This document shows positions 47,320-55,372 of a stretch of 64,000 bases of DNA, piece after piece. Source of the DNA: an uncultured Ignisphaera sp. (GTDB lineage: Archaea; Thermoproteota; Thermoprotei_A; Sulfolobales; Ignisphaeraceae). Numbering within the stretch: the first letter of the stretch is position 1; each line of letters starts with the position of its first letter. Location of the stretch: the NCBI GenBank assembly GCA_938074605.1, contig CALJEI010000002.1, positions 124,001-188,000 on the forward strand, read 5' to 3'. Under the pieces are notes generated by a model. That model saw only the letters and a program-made list of their open reading frames with translations. It had not been told where the DNA came from and did no database searches. Position numbers and translations under genes: made by a program.

Positions 47320-48183
47320 CTAAAAAGGCGGCTCAATACTATAGAGTTTTATAACCATATCAATATTTATTTTATAGAGATATTCCTCATCTACCAAATC
47401 TTCAGCTAGAAGTTTTCTCTGATTTTCAATAATATCCCATGGATATGATGAAACACCAGGTCTTTTTGGATCATCTATAAAGTCGCTTTCAATCATATAC
47501 ATGGGTTTGAGGGACTTAATACATTCTTTAAGAATAGGGTATTTACCAGCTATGGTGAAAATAAATCCTCTATTCTGTGAAGCTTTTGCTGTTACTACAT
47601 CAAGATGGTGAAGAATAATTCTATTTTTTTCAATATCTATTGACCTAGCAATTTTGTCAATATCTATTGCTGTTACCTCCCCTCCCTGCTCGAGGTGTAG
47701 ATGTACTGGCGCACTAAGATCTTTAGCTAAAGTGAGTGTGTACATCATAACTATGTTGTTGACTACAAATGCTTCTGGAATAGCCTTATAGTGTGGTCTG
47801 CCAATTTCGCCAAATCCATCAACAATACCTTCCCGAATAAGTTTAGCAATATGGTCTACAACACCTAAGGCTTTCTCTAAAACCTTTCCACCATGTTTAG
47901 AATCTCTTGAAATCTCATTTTCTATAGCTGATGGATGAATGCCAGCAAAGCACATTACCTTTAGTCCAAGCTCTTTAGCAATCTTACACTCATTAATAAG
48001 TACCTCAAAAGTCTTTAAATAGTCATCAAAGGTATTATTAAAACCAAGACTATGAGGTGGTAAAGACACTAATGCCATAAACCAGCCGCCAGCATCTCGA
48101 AACTTCTTACCTATAGTAGCTATGCCCATACCCTTAATTGGGTTGCTGTGTACATGACCATCAGCAAAAATAAGTCCCACCAT
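47320..48183 (-). CDS. TatD-like metal-dependent hydrolase (TIM barrel)
   Basis: 287 residues. FADGHVHSNP (metal histidines), GFGEIGRPH, VHLHLEQGGE, LHHLD and MIESDFIDDP follow the ligand order of the TatD/amidohydrolase fold. The archaeal subgroup has no proven substrate; DNase activity is known only for distant TatD relatives. Convergent with the MobB/Fe-S gene. Confidence 0.72.
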   Translation of the reverse strand: MVGLIFADGHVHSNPIKGMGIATIGKKFRDAGGWFMALVSLPPHSLGFNNTFDDYLKTFEVLINECKIAKELGLKVMCFAGIHPSAIENEISRDSKHGGKVLEKALGVVDHIAKLIREGIVDGFGEIGRPHYKAIPEAFVVNNIVMMYTLTLAKDLSAPVHLHLEQGGEVTAIDIDKIARSIDIEKNRIILHHLDVVTAKASQNRGFIFTIAGKYPILKECIKSLKPMYMIESDFIDDPKRPGVSSYPWDIIENQRKLLAEDLVDEEYLYKINIDMVIKLYSIEPPF

Positions 48184-48552
48184 AGCAGATCACTAACAAT
48201 TCCTAACATACCATACCTTAAAAACCACTATCCCAAAAACGCTGGATCTTGCAATCACCCTCTAAACAGCCATATAAACTATTTCTAATTACAATCTAAT
48301 ACAAGTTTATGGTATTGTATGTAGTCTTTAATCCATTAATAGATTACAGTATAACGCCTAATGCTATTGTTTTGTGTTTCATAGAGTTTATAAGCTAGTA
48401 ATGTGTATTTTGATGAAATAGACCCAAAGGGTATGTAAAGTCACAATTAATACTACACTATATCAATTGCTACGAAACTAATCCTCTGCAACTACCTTCT
48501 TCCTTTAGAATTAAGAAGATAAACATTTACTATTTAAGTAGTAAAGCTTATT

Positions 48553-48602
48553 CTATCAGCCTTGAGTGTTACCTATGGCCTAAATATAAGGATAGCTGAT
48601 AG
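48553..48602. repeat. 8-bp inverted repeat flanking a TATA-like element
   Basis: CTATCAGC (48553-48560) and GCTGATAG (48595-48602) are perfect inverted copies, 34 nt apart, around TAAATATAAGG. The arrangement resembles the serA promoter repeat at 7072-7123. No gene start lies close by. The remainder of 48184-48655 shows nothing else I can support. Confidence 0.35.
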
Positions 48603-48655
48603 TTACTGTAATTGATAAAGAGATATAGCCAATTTTTGTGGTCTAAGATAAAGAG

Positions 48656-48715
48656 ATTTGTCAGAGGGATTCGCTACTCATCATAATTCAGTAAGGATGC
48701 GTTTCTTCACTAAAA
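48656..48715 (-). ncRNA. C/D box sRNA
   Basis: Minus strand: C-like box GTGAAGA (48710-48704), 12-nt guide AACGCATCCTTA, D' box CTGA (48691-48688), 4-nt spacer, C' box TGATGA (48683-48678), 13-nt guide GTAGCGAATCCCT, D box CTGA (48664-48661). Only one base of box C deviates and spacing is standard. Targets (complements UAAGGAUGCGUU and AGGGAUUCGCUAC) were not assigned. Confidence 0.78.
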
Positions 48716-48814
48716 GATGGTAAACAACTATGAAGTTTATATCTTTTTACAATATCATAAACTTGTTAACTCACGCATTTTTAATTTAATGTAATGCTAT
48801 ATTGTTTTCTATAG

Positions 48815-49381
48815 TCACTTCCGTTCTATATATTTTTCCCAGAGAAGTCTTCGTGGCGTATGGGGGGCAACCTCTATACCAAGTCTCCTAAGTGCTGTAC
48901 TTTGTTTTTCTGACACTAGATACCGTTTATAGTATTGTAGTGCCTCTCTACTGTATTTCTCCATAAACTCTACATATGCTTTATAGGATAGCCTATCAGC
49001 CTCTCTATTCATCTCTCTTGGAATCCAAATTAACTTAACATTCTGTAGAATGTTTAAAAGCTCTAGAACTCTCTCATAGAGAGGCTTTATTTTAGTAGAC
49101 TTTACTCTATACACCCCATTTATCTGGTTAATAACCAGCAGGCTATCACCATAAATTTCAATATCTCTTTTTATACCTAGCTCTATTAATTTTTCAAGTA
49201 GTTTTATAAGAGCATAATACTCTGCTATATTGTTGGAAGTATCATCACCCAGCATACCTGCACCTATAATACCATAGCCACTCACTATCTCTATACCCCC
49301 TCTATATATCACATAACCATATGTAGCAACACCCCCTGGATTTACTGGCTCACATAAGCCGTCAAAGTATCCCTTTATCAT
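48815..49381 (-). CDS. Ribonuclease HI family protein
   Basis: 188 residues. GYFDGLCEPVNPGG (first aspartate), NNIAEYYALIKLLE (glutamate), IYGDSLLVINQING (aspartate) and IPREMNREADRLS (last aspartate) give the complete DEDD active site. It cuts RNA in RNA-DNA hybrids. The C-terminal 60 residues are an extra helical and basic tail not present in the minimal archaeal RNase HI. Confidence 0.88.
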   Translation of the reverse strand: MIKGYFDGLCEPVNPGGVATYGYVIYRGGIEIVSGYGIIGAGMLGDDTSNNIAEYYALIKLLEKLIELGIKRDIEIYGDSLLVINQINGVYRVKSTKIKPLYERVLELLNILQNVKLIWIPREMNREADRLSYKAYVEFMEKYSREALQYYKRYLVSEKQSTALRRLGIEVAPHTPRRLLWEKYIERK

Positions 49382-49774
49382 ACCTCCTCAACACTGTATA
49401 TAACCATCTCCCTTAAAATACCTACTGCCTACTAAAACTTTTAGTTAGATTTCTAACCACCTCTACTCAAGAATAGAATATCTAAAGCTATCTTAAACCT
49501 CCATAATGGTAATATAGATCTAAGACCAAATAAATAGAAATAAGGTAATGGAACTAAACATTATAAACCTATACAAGAGCTAAACCCTTACCGTAAATAC
49601 CCTAGCTATAGAGATCTTTATAGACTTATCAACTATTATATGGTGAGGCAACCTTCATCTAAAGGGATTTGAAGTATTGTTGCTACTGTTTTATCTGGGT
49701 AAAGATAATTGTATAAAAATTTAAGGCAGCAGAATATATTCAGCTTGATTTGGAAGAAGGAGCTACTACAATAG

Positions 49775-49837
49775 GGGCTGTGATGTAGTTTGAACCCGGG
49801 ACTGAAATCTTGATGAGCGGTGCAAACACTGAGCTAT
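49775..49837 (+). ncRNA. C/D box sRNA with two guides colinear antisense to a tRNA
   Basis: C-like box GTGATGT (49780-49786), guide ending TTGAACCCGGGA, D' box CTGA (49802-49805), 5-nt spacer, C' box TGATGA (49811-49816), 12-nt guide GCGGTGCAAACA, D box CTGA (49829-49832), then a T-rich tail. The first guide is complementary to a T-arm (UCCCGGGUUCAA) and would direct methylation at G51. The second is complementary to UGUUUGCACCGC, an anticodon loop with UGC, and would point to U34 of tRNA-Ala(UGC). The flanking D-box sequence CTGAGCTA is also antisense to UAGCUCAG of a D-arm. The rest of 49382-49923 holds only AT-rich sequence with box-A-like elements near 49718 and 49735. Confidence 0.72.
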
Positions 49838-49923
49838 CTTTTCCATTTAAAGGGCAAGACTTTCAGTTACTACACTAATTAATAAACTGAGGTAAAACAA
49901 AATAATTTAAGGATTTCGAAAAA

Positions 49924-51108
49924 TTATCTCTCTTTTCTTAGATGGCTATAGGCTAGCAGACTATAGAGTGCTGTTCCTTTCCAAAGCACATCTTCATCAA
50001 CATTAAATTTTGGATGGTGATGTGGATATATTATACCCTTTTCCTCATTTCTAACTCCTAATAGTATGAACACCCCTGGTATTTTCTGAAGGTAGTATGC
50101 AAAGTCTTCTGCTCCCATTGTCATTGGCGCTTCCCTAGCTTCACCCAACTTTTTAGCTATGTTCATGGTGAATTCTGTTAGTGATGGAGTGTTGATTACC
50201 GGCGGATATTGAACTTCGGCTATCTCTAAAACACCTTCGCAGTCCCAGGCGAGAGAATAATATTTTACTATAGCCTCTAGTCTTTTTAGTACTCTATCCC
50301 TTAGCTCTAAATCAAATACTCTTAAAGTTCCATAAATCCTAACCTCATCTGGAATTACATTACTTGCATTACTACCTTCAAATTTAGGTGTTGAGATTAC
50401 TATGGGAATGAATGGATCTATAGTTCTAGAGACCACTTTCTGGATGGCATTATATATATCTGCAGCTGGTATAGTTGGATCTCTTGTAAGCTCTGGGTGT
50501 GCAGCATGACCTCCAGATCCTTTAATCCTAATTATAAATGATGTTGCAGATGCTGTCATGGGCCCCTTTCTAGTGGCTATAACTCCCGATGGTAGTTCAG
50601 ACCAAACATGAATCCCATATATCGCCTTAACATCGTTAAGTACACCCTCCTCTATAATCCTCTTAGCACCAGCACCACCTTCTTCAGCAGGTTGAAAAAC
50701 TAACTTTACATAGCCTTTAAGATAATCTCTAAACTTACTTAATACTTTGGCGGCACCAAGTAGCATTGCTACATGGGCATCATGACCACAAGCATGCATT
50801 TTACCAGGAACTCTAGACTTGTAAGAAACTTCATTCTCCTCATTAATGGGTAGAGCATCCATATCAGCCCTTAAAGCAATTACATCACCACTTTCAACAC
50901 CATCTATTATACCAATAACACCTGTACCAGCAACTCTAATCGATTTAACACCAATAGCATTAAGTTCATCTAAAATGAGTTGAGAGGTTCTATACTCCTC
51001 AAACCTTAGCTCAGGATACATATGAATCTCTCTCCTAATTCCAATAACATAATTGTTCAAGGACCTTGAATAATTGATAATCCTACTCTCAACATCATTA
51101 ATACACAT
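49924..51108 (-). CDS. M20D metallocarboxypeptidase/amidohydrolase (CpsA-like)
   Basis: 394 residues. MHACGHDAHVAMLLGAA (zinc ligands), QPAEEGGAGAKRIIEEG, GSGGHAAHPELTRDPT (dimerisation domain) and MTMGAEDFAYYLQKIPG are the M20D signatures, and HHHPKFNVDED closes the metal site. The closest characterised archaeal relative I know is the thermostable carboxypeptidase CpsA of Sulfolobus. Probably releases amino acids from N-acyl or peptide substrates. Confidence 0.88.
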   Translation of the reverse strand: MCINDVESRIINYSRSLNNYVIGIRREIHMYPELRFEEYRTSQLILDELNAIGVKSIRVAGTGVIGIIDGVESGDVIALRADMDALPINEENEVSYKSRVPGKMHACGHDAHVAMLLGAAKVLSKFRDYLKGYVKLVFQPAEEGGAGAKRIIEEGVLNDVKAIYGIHVWSELPSGVIATRKGPMTASATSFIIRIKGSGGHAAHPELTRDPTIPAADIYNAIQKVVSRTIDPFIPIVISTPKFEGSNASNVIPDEVRIYGTLRVFDLELRDRVLKRLEAIVKYYSLAWDCEGVLEIAEVQYPPVINTPSLTEFTMNIAKKLGEAREAPMTMGAEDFAYYLQKIPGVFILLGVRNEEKGIIYPHHHPKFNVDEDVLWKGTALYSLLAYSHLRKER

Positions 51109-51620
51109 TACAAAACCACCTACTAGGCTACTTCAAACTATTTAATAAAATACCAATTTAAATTCAACTACAATATGAATAGCTGATAGAGAATTCTATA
51201 GAGACGTTAATATATGTATAGATTTTTTCATAGCACTAAATAGTGATTACCCTAAGACGAATAGAGGTTAGCAACACAGTAGTATATCTGCAAAAGATGT
51301 TTTTACCTAAAGTTTGTAAAGCTAAGGGTAGAGCATTAGTATCAGCTAATGGTAGCTTCAATAAAAATATGAGTCCTATAAACCATAGTATTGACTGGTT
51401 AACTAATACCTATAGAAGTATTTATCCAACCCCTATACCTCTTTATACTCGATATAATTTTATGTACATTAGTTTTTACACAAATTGCAAAAGTTTTTGG
51501 TGTAGAGACAAAGATCTTTCTATGTTGCCTTGGCTATTTTATTTAATAATATTTTGAAGCTGTCATTAGAGTAAAGCTTTTAAAGATCTGCTGTAGATAG
51601 CAGAGGATGGTGGTAACCAT
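51109..51620. other. Intergenic region upstream of the O-phosphoserine sulfhydrylase gene
   Basis: About 510 nt. An open frame on the plus strand at 51243-51557 (104 codons) has no recognisable domain and an unusual composition, so I do not call it. A box A, CTTTTAAAG (51577-51585), would start the sulfhydrylase message near 51606, 15 nt before the proposed CTG. Confidence 0.4.
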
Positions 51621-52814
51621 CTGTATCTTTTAACCGTAGAAAATTTATATTGTGAAGAAGATATCAGCATCGAAGACTTTATTAGTTTAGCCAAAGAGAT
51701 ATTAAGTAAAGGAGGCATAGATAAAACAATAATTGTTGATGGAAATAAAGTTGTAGAGAATTGTAAACTTTTTCAAACACTTAAAAAACTTGGGGTTAGA
51801 AGAATACCGGTATCAGATAGTGTAGAAAAGGTGTTTATACCTCTTGATGTTCTAGGCTTTTTTGAAGATATTCAGCCTAGCATGTATAGAGTTTTTAGAG
51901 ATTCTGAGGAGCTTCTATACAAGAATTGGCCTACACCGCTGGTAAAACTTGATAGAGCCTCTATAAGGAATAGAATAGTGTGGGCTAAGCTAGAGGGGTT
52001 TAATCCATGGAGTATGAGTGTAAAAGATAGAATTGGATGGTCTATGTATAGAAAAAGTGTTGAAGCTTACGGTAGGAGTAAGCTAAAACTTTTAGTAGAA
52101 TCAACATCAACAAATACGGGACTGGCAATAGCAGCTATGGCAAATATTTATGGCTCAAAACTTAGAGCATACATACCATCTACAGTCTCAGAAACGGGAG
52201 AGCTTCTACTAAAGATCTTTGGTGCTGAAGTTATAAGATCCTCTAAGCCACTAACGGTAGAACTTATAGATGAAGTTGAGGAAGTTGCTAAAAGGGAGGG
52301 TGCTATACATCTCAATCAGTTCTATAATGATGCTAACTTTGAGGTGCATCTTAGATATACAGCAAAAGAGTTAGAGCTTCAGATTAGAGAAGCTGGTATA
52401 GTCCCCAAGGCTATAATAGGTGGTTTAGGGACCTCTGGACATATTTCAGCTATCGCCCTATATTTTAAGAGTAGATTTAAGGGGATTAAAGTCTATGGTA
52501 TAGTACCTAGAGCAGGAACAGCCATACAGGGTATAAGGCGAATTGAATCTGGTATGAAGTGGATACACCACATCGAAATAGATGGTGTATTAGATATTTC
52601 ACCTGAGGAAGCAATACAGTCTGTTCTACATATAGTTAGAAGAGAGGGTATATTCATAGGATTAAGTAGTGGTGCCATCTATACGGGCTATAAAAAACTT
52701 GTGGAGAATGGTGTGCTTGACGAAGGTCATTACGTATTGATTTTTCCAGACCATGGTTATAAATACGTTGAACAGATTCAGAAATATTTAAATGCTAATA
52801 ATACTAATACATAA
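51621..52814 (+). CDS. O-phosphoserine sulfhydrylase (cysteine synthase, CysO type), probable CTG start
   Basis: PLP enzyme making cysteine from O-phospho-L-serine and sulfide. FNPWSMSVKDRIGW (PLP lysine), STSTNTGLAIAAMA, HLNQFYNDANFEVH, GGLGTSGH and IESGMKW match Aeropyrum CysO closely from memory. The first ordinary start (GTG 51831) would remove about 70 residues, yet the upstream frame encodes FISLAKEIL and LGVRRIPV, which align with the CysO N-terminal domain (YLENAREVL, IGASRIPV). The only candidate in frame is CTG 51621, 7 nt after GGTGG and correctly placed behind a box A. With it the protein is 397 residues, near the 389 of CysO. Followed by serK. Confidence 0.87.
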   Translation: MYLLTVENLYCEEDISIEDFISLAKEILSKGGIDKTIIVDGNKVVENCKLFQTLKKLGVRRIPVSDSVEKVFIPLDVLGFFEDIQPSMYRVFRDSEELLYKNWPTPLVKLDRASIRNRIVWAKLEGFNPWSMSVKDRIGWSMYRKSVEAYGRSKLKLLVESTSTNTGLAIAAMANIYGSKLRAYIPSTVSETGELLLKIFGAEVIRSSKPLTVELIDEVEEVAKREGAIHLNQFYNDANFEVHLRYTAKELELQIREAGIVPKAIIGGLGTSGHISAIALYFKSRFKGIKVYGIVPRAGTAIQGIRRIESGMKWIHHIEIDGVLDISPEEAIQSVLHIVRREGIFIGLSSGAIYTGYKKLVENGVLDEGHYVLIFPDHGYKYVEQIQKYLNANNTNT

Positions 52815-52832
52815 AAAGCTTTAAATGCGGCT

Positions 52833-53366
52833 ATGACTATGGTCCATGAAGTAAATGTATTAAATTTCCTGATAGCTACCCTAGGGCATGATAGACTCTA
52901 TAAATCTTTAGAGCCTTCAAAACTTCATCTAAAAATAGGTTTAGTAGAGTTAAATCTTCTTAAGCCCCATGAAGATGTAATGGCAAGTGTAATTAGAGTT
53001 GTGGAACATGATATAAATTCATGTGACTGCATTAGATTCCCTATAGTTGTTGATATTAGAACATTAGCTATTTTAGATGGCCATCATAGAGTTTATGTAT
53101 TAAAAGAACTTGGAGTACGATACGTACCAGCATTTTTGGTTGATTATGCAGAAGATAGCATAACTGTATCACCAATTAGAAGAGAAATCCCAGTAGATAA
53201 AGTCATAGTACTAAAGAAGATATTAATAGAGAAGAACATATTTCCACCAAAAACAACTAGACACTCCTATCATGGCTACACAATACCTTCACTACACATA
53301 GGTTTAGAGGAACTTAGCAATATAGATAAGAATAGGAGATTTACCATAAACTCTTCATCTATATAA
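52833..53366 (+). CDS. serK: Free serine kinase, SerK/ParB-like fold
   Basis: 177 residues. VVDIRTLAILDGHHRVYVLKEL contains the DGHHR motif of SerK, the ADP-dependent kinase that converts free serine to O-phosphoserine in Thermococcus. The fold is ParB/sulfiredoxin-like. It starts 18 nt after the O-phosphoserine sulfhydrylase gene, which uses its product, so the pair forms a serine-to-cysteine route. Confidence 0.82.
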   Translation: MTMVHEVNVLNFLIATLGHDRLYKSLEPSKLHLKIGLVELNLLKPHEDVMASVIRVVEHDINSCDCIRFPIVVDIRTLAILDGHHRVYVLKELGVRYVPAFLVDYAEDSITVSPIRREIPVDKVIVLKKILIEKNIFPPKTTRHSYHGYTIPSLHIGLEELSNIDKNRRFTINSSSI

Positions 53367-53751
53367 AAATAAACCATGCTTCATACCACCATAAATTTCC
53401 AAACAAATTTTTAGTAACATCTTAATAGAATAATCTTCGTAACTGGATAAATAGTTATGAGAGGTCTATTCCTAATTCTATATACAAAGTCTTTTACGAG
53501 GCAGTATTGTTTGATTTATTTTCTATTTAGTCTCATTTAATCTACATAAAAGAATTTTATGCTATTTATTTTTAGAGAATAGTTCTTAAAAATAATAAGT
53601 ATATATAATGAAATTATAGAGTGATAAATCTTAAGTCAGGAATCTGTATTAATTAGCATGATGTTCTGCGGTGATAAAATAGCTGAATAATCTATTCTTC
53701 TATATTTTAGAACCCATTGCAACTATGTGTATCTTCTATTTGATTATTTTG

Positions 53752-53829
53752 TGGCGGGCCCGAGGGGATTTGAACCCCTGACCACCGGCTTAGGAGGCCG
53801 GCGCTCTATCCTAGCTGAGCTACGGGCCC
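53752..53829 (-). tRNA. tRNA-Arg (anticodon CCU), CCA encoded
   Basis: Acceptor GGGCCCG pairs with CGGGCCC; D-arm TAGCTCAGCTAGG; anticodon stem CCGGC/GCCGG around loop CTCCTAA; T-arm AGGGGTTCAAATCCCCT; discriminator G and a genomic CCA (53754-53752). Reads AGG codons, common in this genome. No intron. Box A CTTAAATT at about 53853-53860 upstream. The rest of 53367-53888 is AT-rich without other features. Confidence 0.97.
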
Positions 53830-53888
53830 AGCTAGTCTATTGTCGTCTAGTTTAATTTAAGTGTTTTTGGAGTATTTCACTGTTTTTA

Positions 53889-54734
53889 CTATATTGTTTG
53901 GTAGTGTTTTTTAAAGAGTAGAGCATCGTCTTCTAGATTGGGTGACTCACTAATTATAACCCCATCTATGTTGAATTCCTTTATTGCTTTTGCTAAATCT
54001 ATGTAATTTAGATCTGATTCAAGTAGATTTAGGTGCTTTACTTCACCTCTTGGCCCATACTCAATACCACTTATATGTATATGCATATTTGATAGTGCTT
54101 CTCTACCTAAGCTTCTTTCAATAATTTCTAGCACCTCTCTAAATTCTCTATAGCTATTATACTTCCCTAGGCTTCTTGCATGAAGATGTGCAAAGTCTAT
54201 ACAGGGTAGAACATATTCACCGATATCCTGGCTAAGCCTAATAACCTCCTCTAAAGAACCTATCTCACTAATGCCGCCCATAACCTCAGGCCTCACCCAT
54301 ATATCAATACCTCTATCTCTTAACTCATTAATAACACTCTTTAAGGAATTTTTAACATTATTATATGCCATACCTGTGTCAAAGTCTCCATAGTAACCTG
54401 GATGAAAGACTACACTCCATGCACCAGCCTCAAAACCTATATAAGCACTATCAACTATACGCCTAATGCTTGCCTCTACCTTTTGGCTGTCAACTGAATT
54501 AAGATTTATGTAATATGGTGCATGAACGGTTAGAACAACACCTAGCTCCTTAGCTACATTTTTAATCTCATGCGCCATATCAATACCCATTCTAATACCC
54601 CTTACAAACTCTATCTCCATAGCATTTAGCCCAAGCTCCCAAACCCTTCTTACACCATTAACGGTGGTCTTCTTTGAAGTTGAATTAGGTATTCCAGCCG
54701 TCCCAAAGTAGAGACTACTTAGCCTTTTTGGCAT
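53889..54734 (-). CDS. nfo: Endonuclease IV-type AP endonuclease
   Basis: 281 residues, a TIM barrel. MEIEFVRGIR, LTVHAPYYINLNS (first histidine), VFHPGYYG (second), PEVMGGISEIGSLEEV (glutamate), CIDFAHLHARS (aspartate and histidine) and MHIHISGIEYG give the three-zinc site of Nfo. Repairs abasic sites. ISESPNLEDDAL is the C-terminal glutamate motif. Family placement is clear, although some archaeal sugar-epimerase relatives share the fold. Confidence 0.85.
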   Translation of the reverse strand: MPKRLSSLYFGTAGIPNSTSKKTTVNGVRRVWELGLNAMEIEFVRGIRMGIDMAHEIKNVAKELGVVLTVHAPYYINLNSVDSQKVEASIRRIVDSAYIGFEAGAWSVVFHPGYYGDFDTGMAYNNVKNSLKSVINELRDRGIDIWVRPEVMGGISEIGSLEEVIRLSQDIGEYVLPCIDFAHLHARSLGKYNSYREFREVLEIIERSLGREALSNMHIHISGIEYGPRGEVKHLNLLESDLNYIDLAKAIKEFNIDGVIISESPNLEDDALLFKKHYQTI

Positions 54735-54790
54735 AGAAGTTACCTAGTATCTATTAATAATTCTAGAAACTGAAAAAGTTTTGAGGACAA

Positions 54791-55272
54791 ATGGATCTAC
54801 CATATAATGACGGTATATATCTGTTGATACTACATGGAGAAGAGTATATGTAGATGGGCCATATATTCCTGAAAAGGATGGTATATATCTACTAGTAAAT
54901 GTCCTGGGTGCAAGGCATTTGATAAAACTTGAACTAAATTTGTAGAACAGATGAAAGGATGTATATAGATTTGTATTTGTAGTAATACAATGTACCGAGT
55001 TCTTCAATAGCTGTAGCGACAATAGTACAGCAGATACATTTATCCACCTCAAGTGATAATTGCTATTGTTAGGAATAATACTGTTAGTTATTTAGAAAGA
55101 GAAGTAGGTTTTTATAACATATGAGAAGCTTACAAATCTTGTTGAAAATATTGAGAAGAAGATAGATAGTTATTCTAAGGATGAAGAAGGTCTTTACATC
55201 GACTTTAGTAAAGGGAACTGGAAGGAGGTTATGAGAAAAATTAAGGCTTTACTAATCACAGGAGATATATAA
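54791..55272 (+). pseudogene. Decayed thioredoxin-like gene
   Basis: Coding fragments lie in order but in shifting frames: VDGPYIPEKDG, then YISTSKCPGCKAFDKT with a CPGC active site, stop, TKFVEQMKG, then FVFVVIQCTEFFNSCSDNS, PPQVIIAIVRNN, and finally YEKLTNLVENIEKKIDSYS to a TAA at 55272. At least four frame changes and several stops interrupt it. A TGA directly after DKT probably replaced a tryptophan codon. The intact thioredoxin-like gene at 61663 is a possible functional substitute. Opposite-strand open frames here are shadows. Confidence 0.75.
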
Positions 55273-55343
55273 TCAAGATGGCTGTAGGCTTACCATAGGC
55301 TAGAAGTTATATTAAAAAGATCTTAAAGTTATATATAGGTAGA

Positions 55344-55369
55344 CACCTTACATACACGAAGGTGTATGT
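55344..55369 (+). promoter_or_regulatory. Palindrome over the start site and ribosome binding site of the sugar isomerase gene
   Basis: ACATACAC (55350-55357) and GTGTATGT (55362-55369) form a perfect 8-bp hairpin; ACACCTT (55344-55350) can also pair with AAGGTGT (55359-55365). Both pairings hide the GGTG placed 8 nt before the TTG start. A box A TTATATATAG (55329-55338) puts transcription start inside the palindrome, so a DNA operator is as likely as an RNA hairpin. Confidence 0.5.
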
Positions 55370-55372
55370 TAT

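Noticed and set aside
49775-49841. Minus-strand tRNA-like sequence (D-arm, anticodon and T-arm resemblances)
   Set aside because: It has no acceptor stem and no closed T-stem. The plus strand has all four C/D sRNA boxes, so the resemblance is explained by guides antisense to a tRNA.
51243-51557. 104-codon open frame upstream of the cysteine synthase
   Set aside because: No recognisable domain, odd composition, no ribosome site, and it sits in what looks like a promoter region.
53600-53700. GTGATAA and CTGA elements resembling a C/D sRNA
   Set aside because: Box spacing and internal boxes do not fit; guides would be too long.
54744-55052. Minus-strand 102-codon open frame
   Set aside because: Shadow of the plus-strand thioredoxin-like pseudogene.
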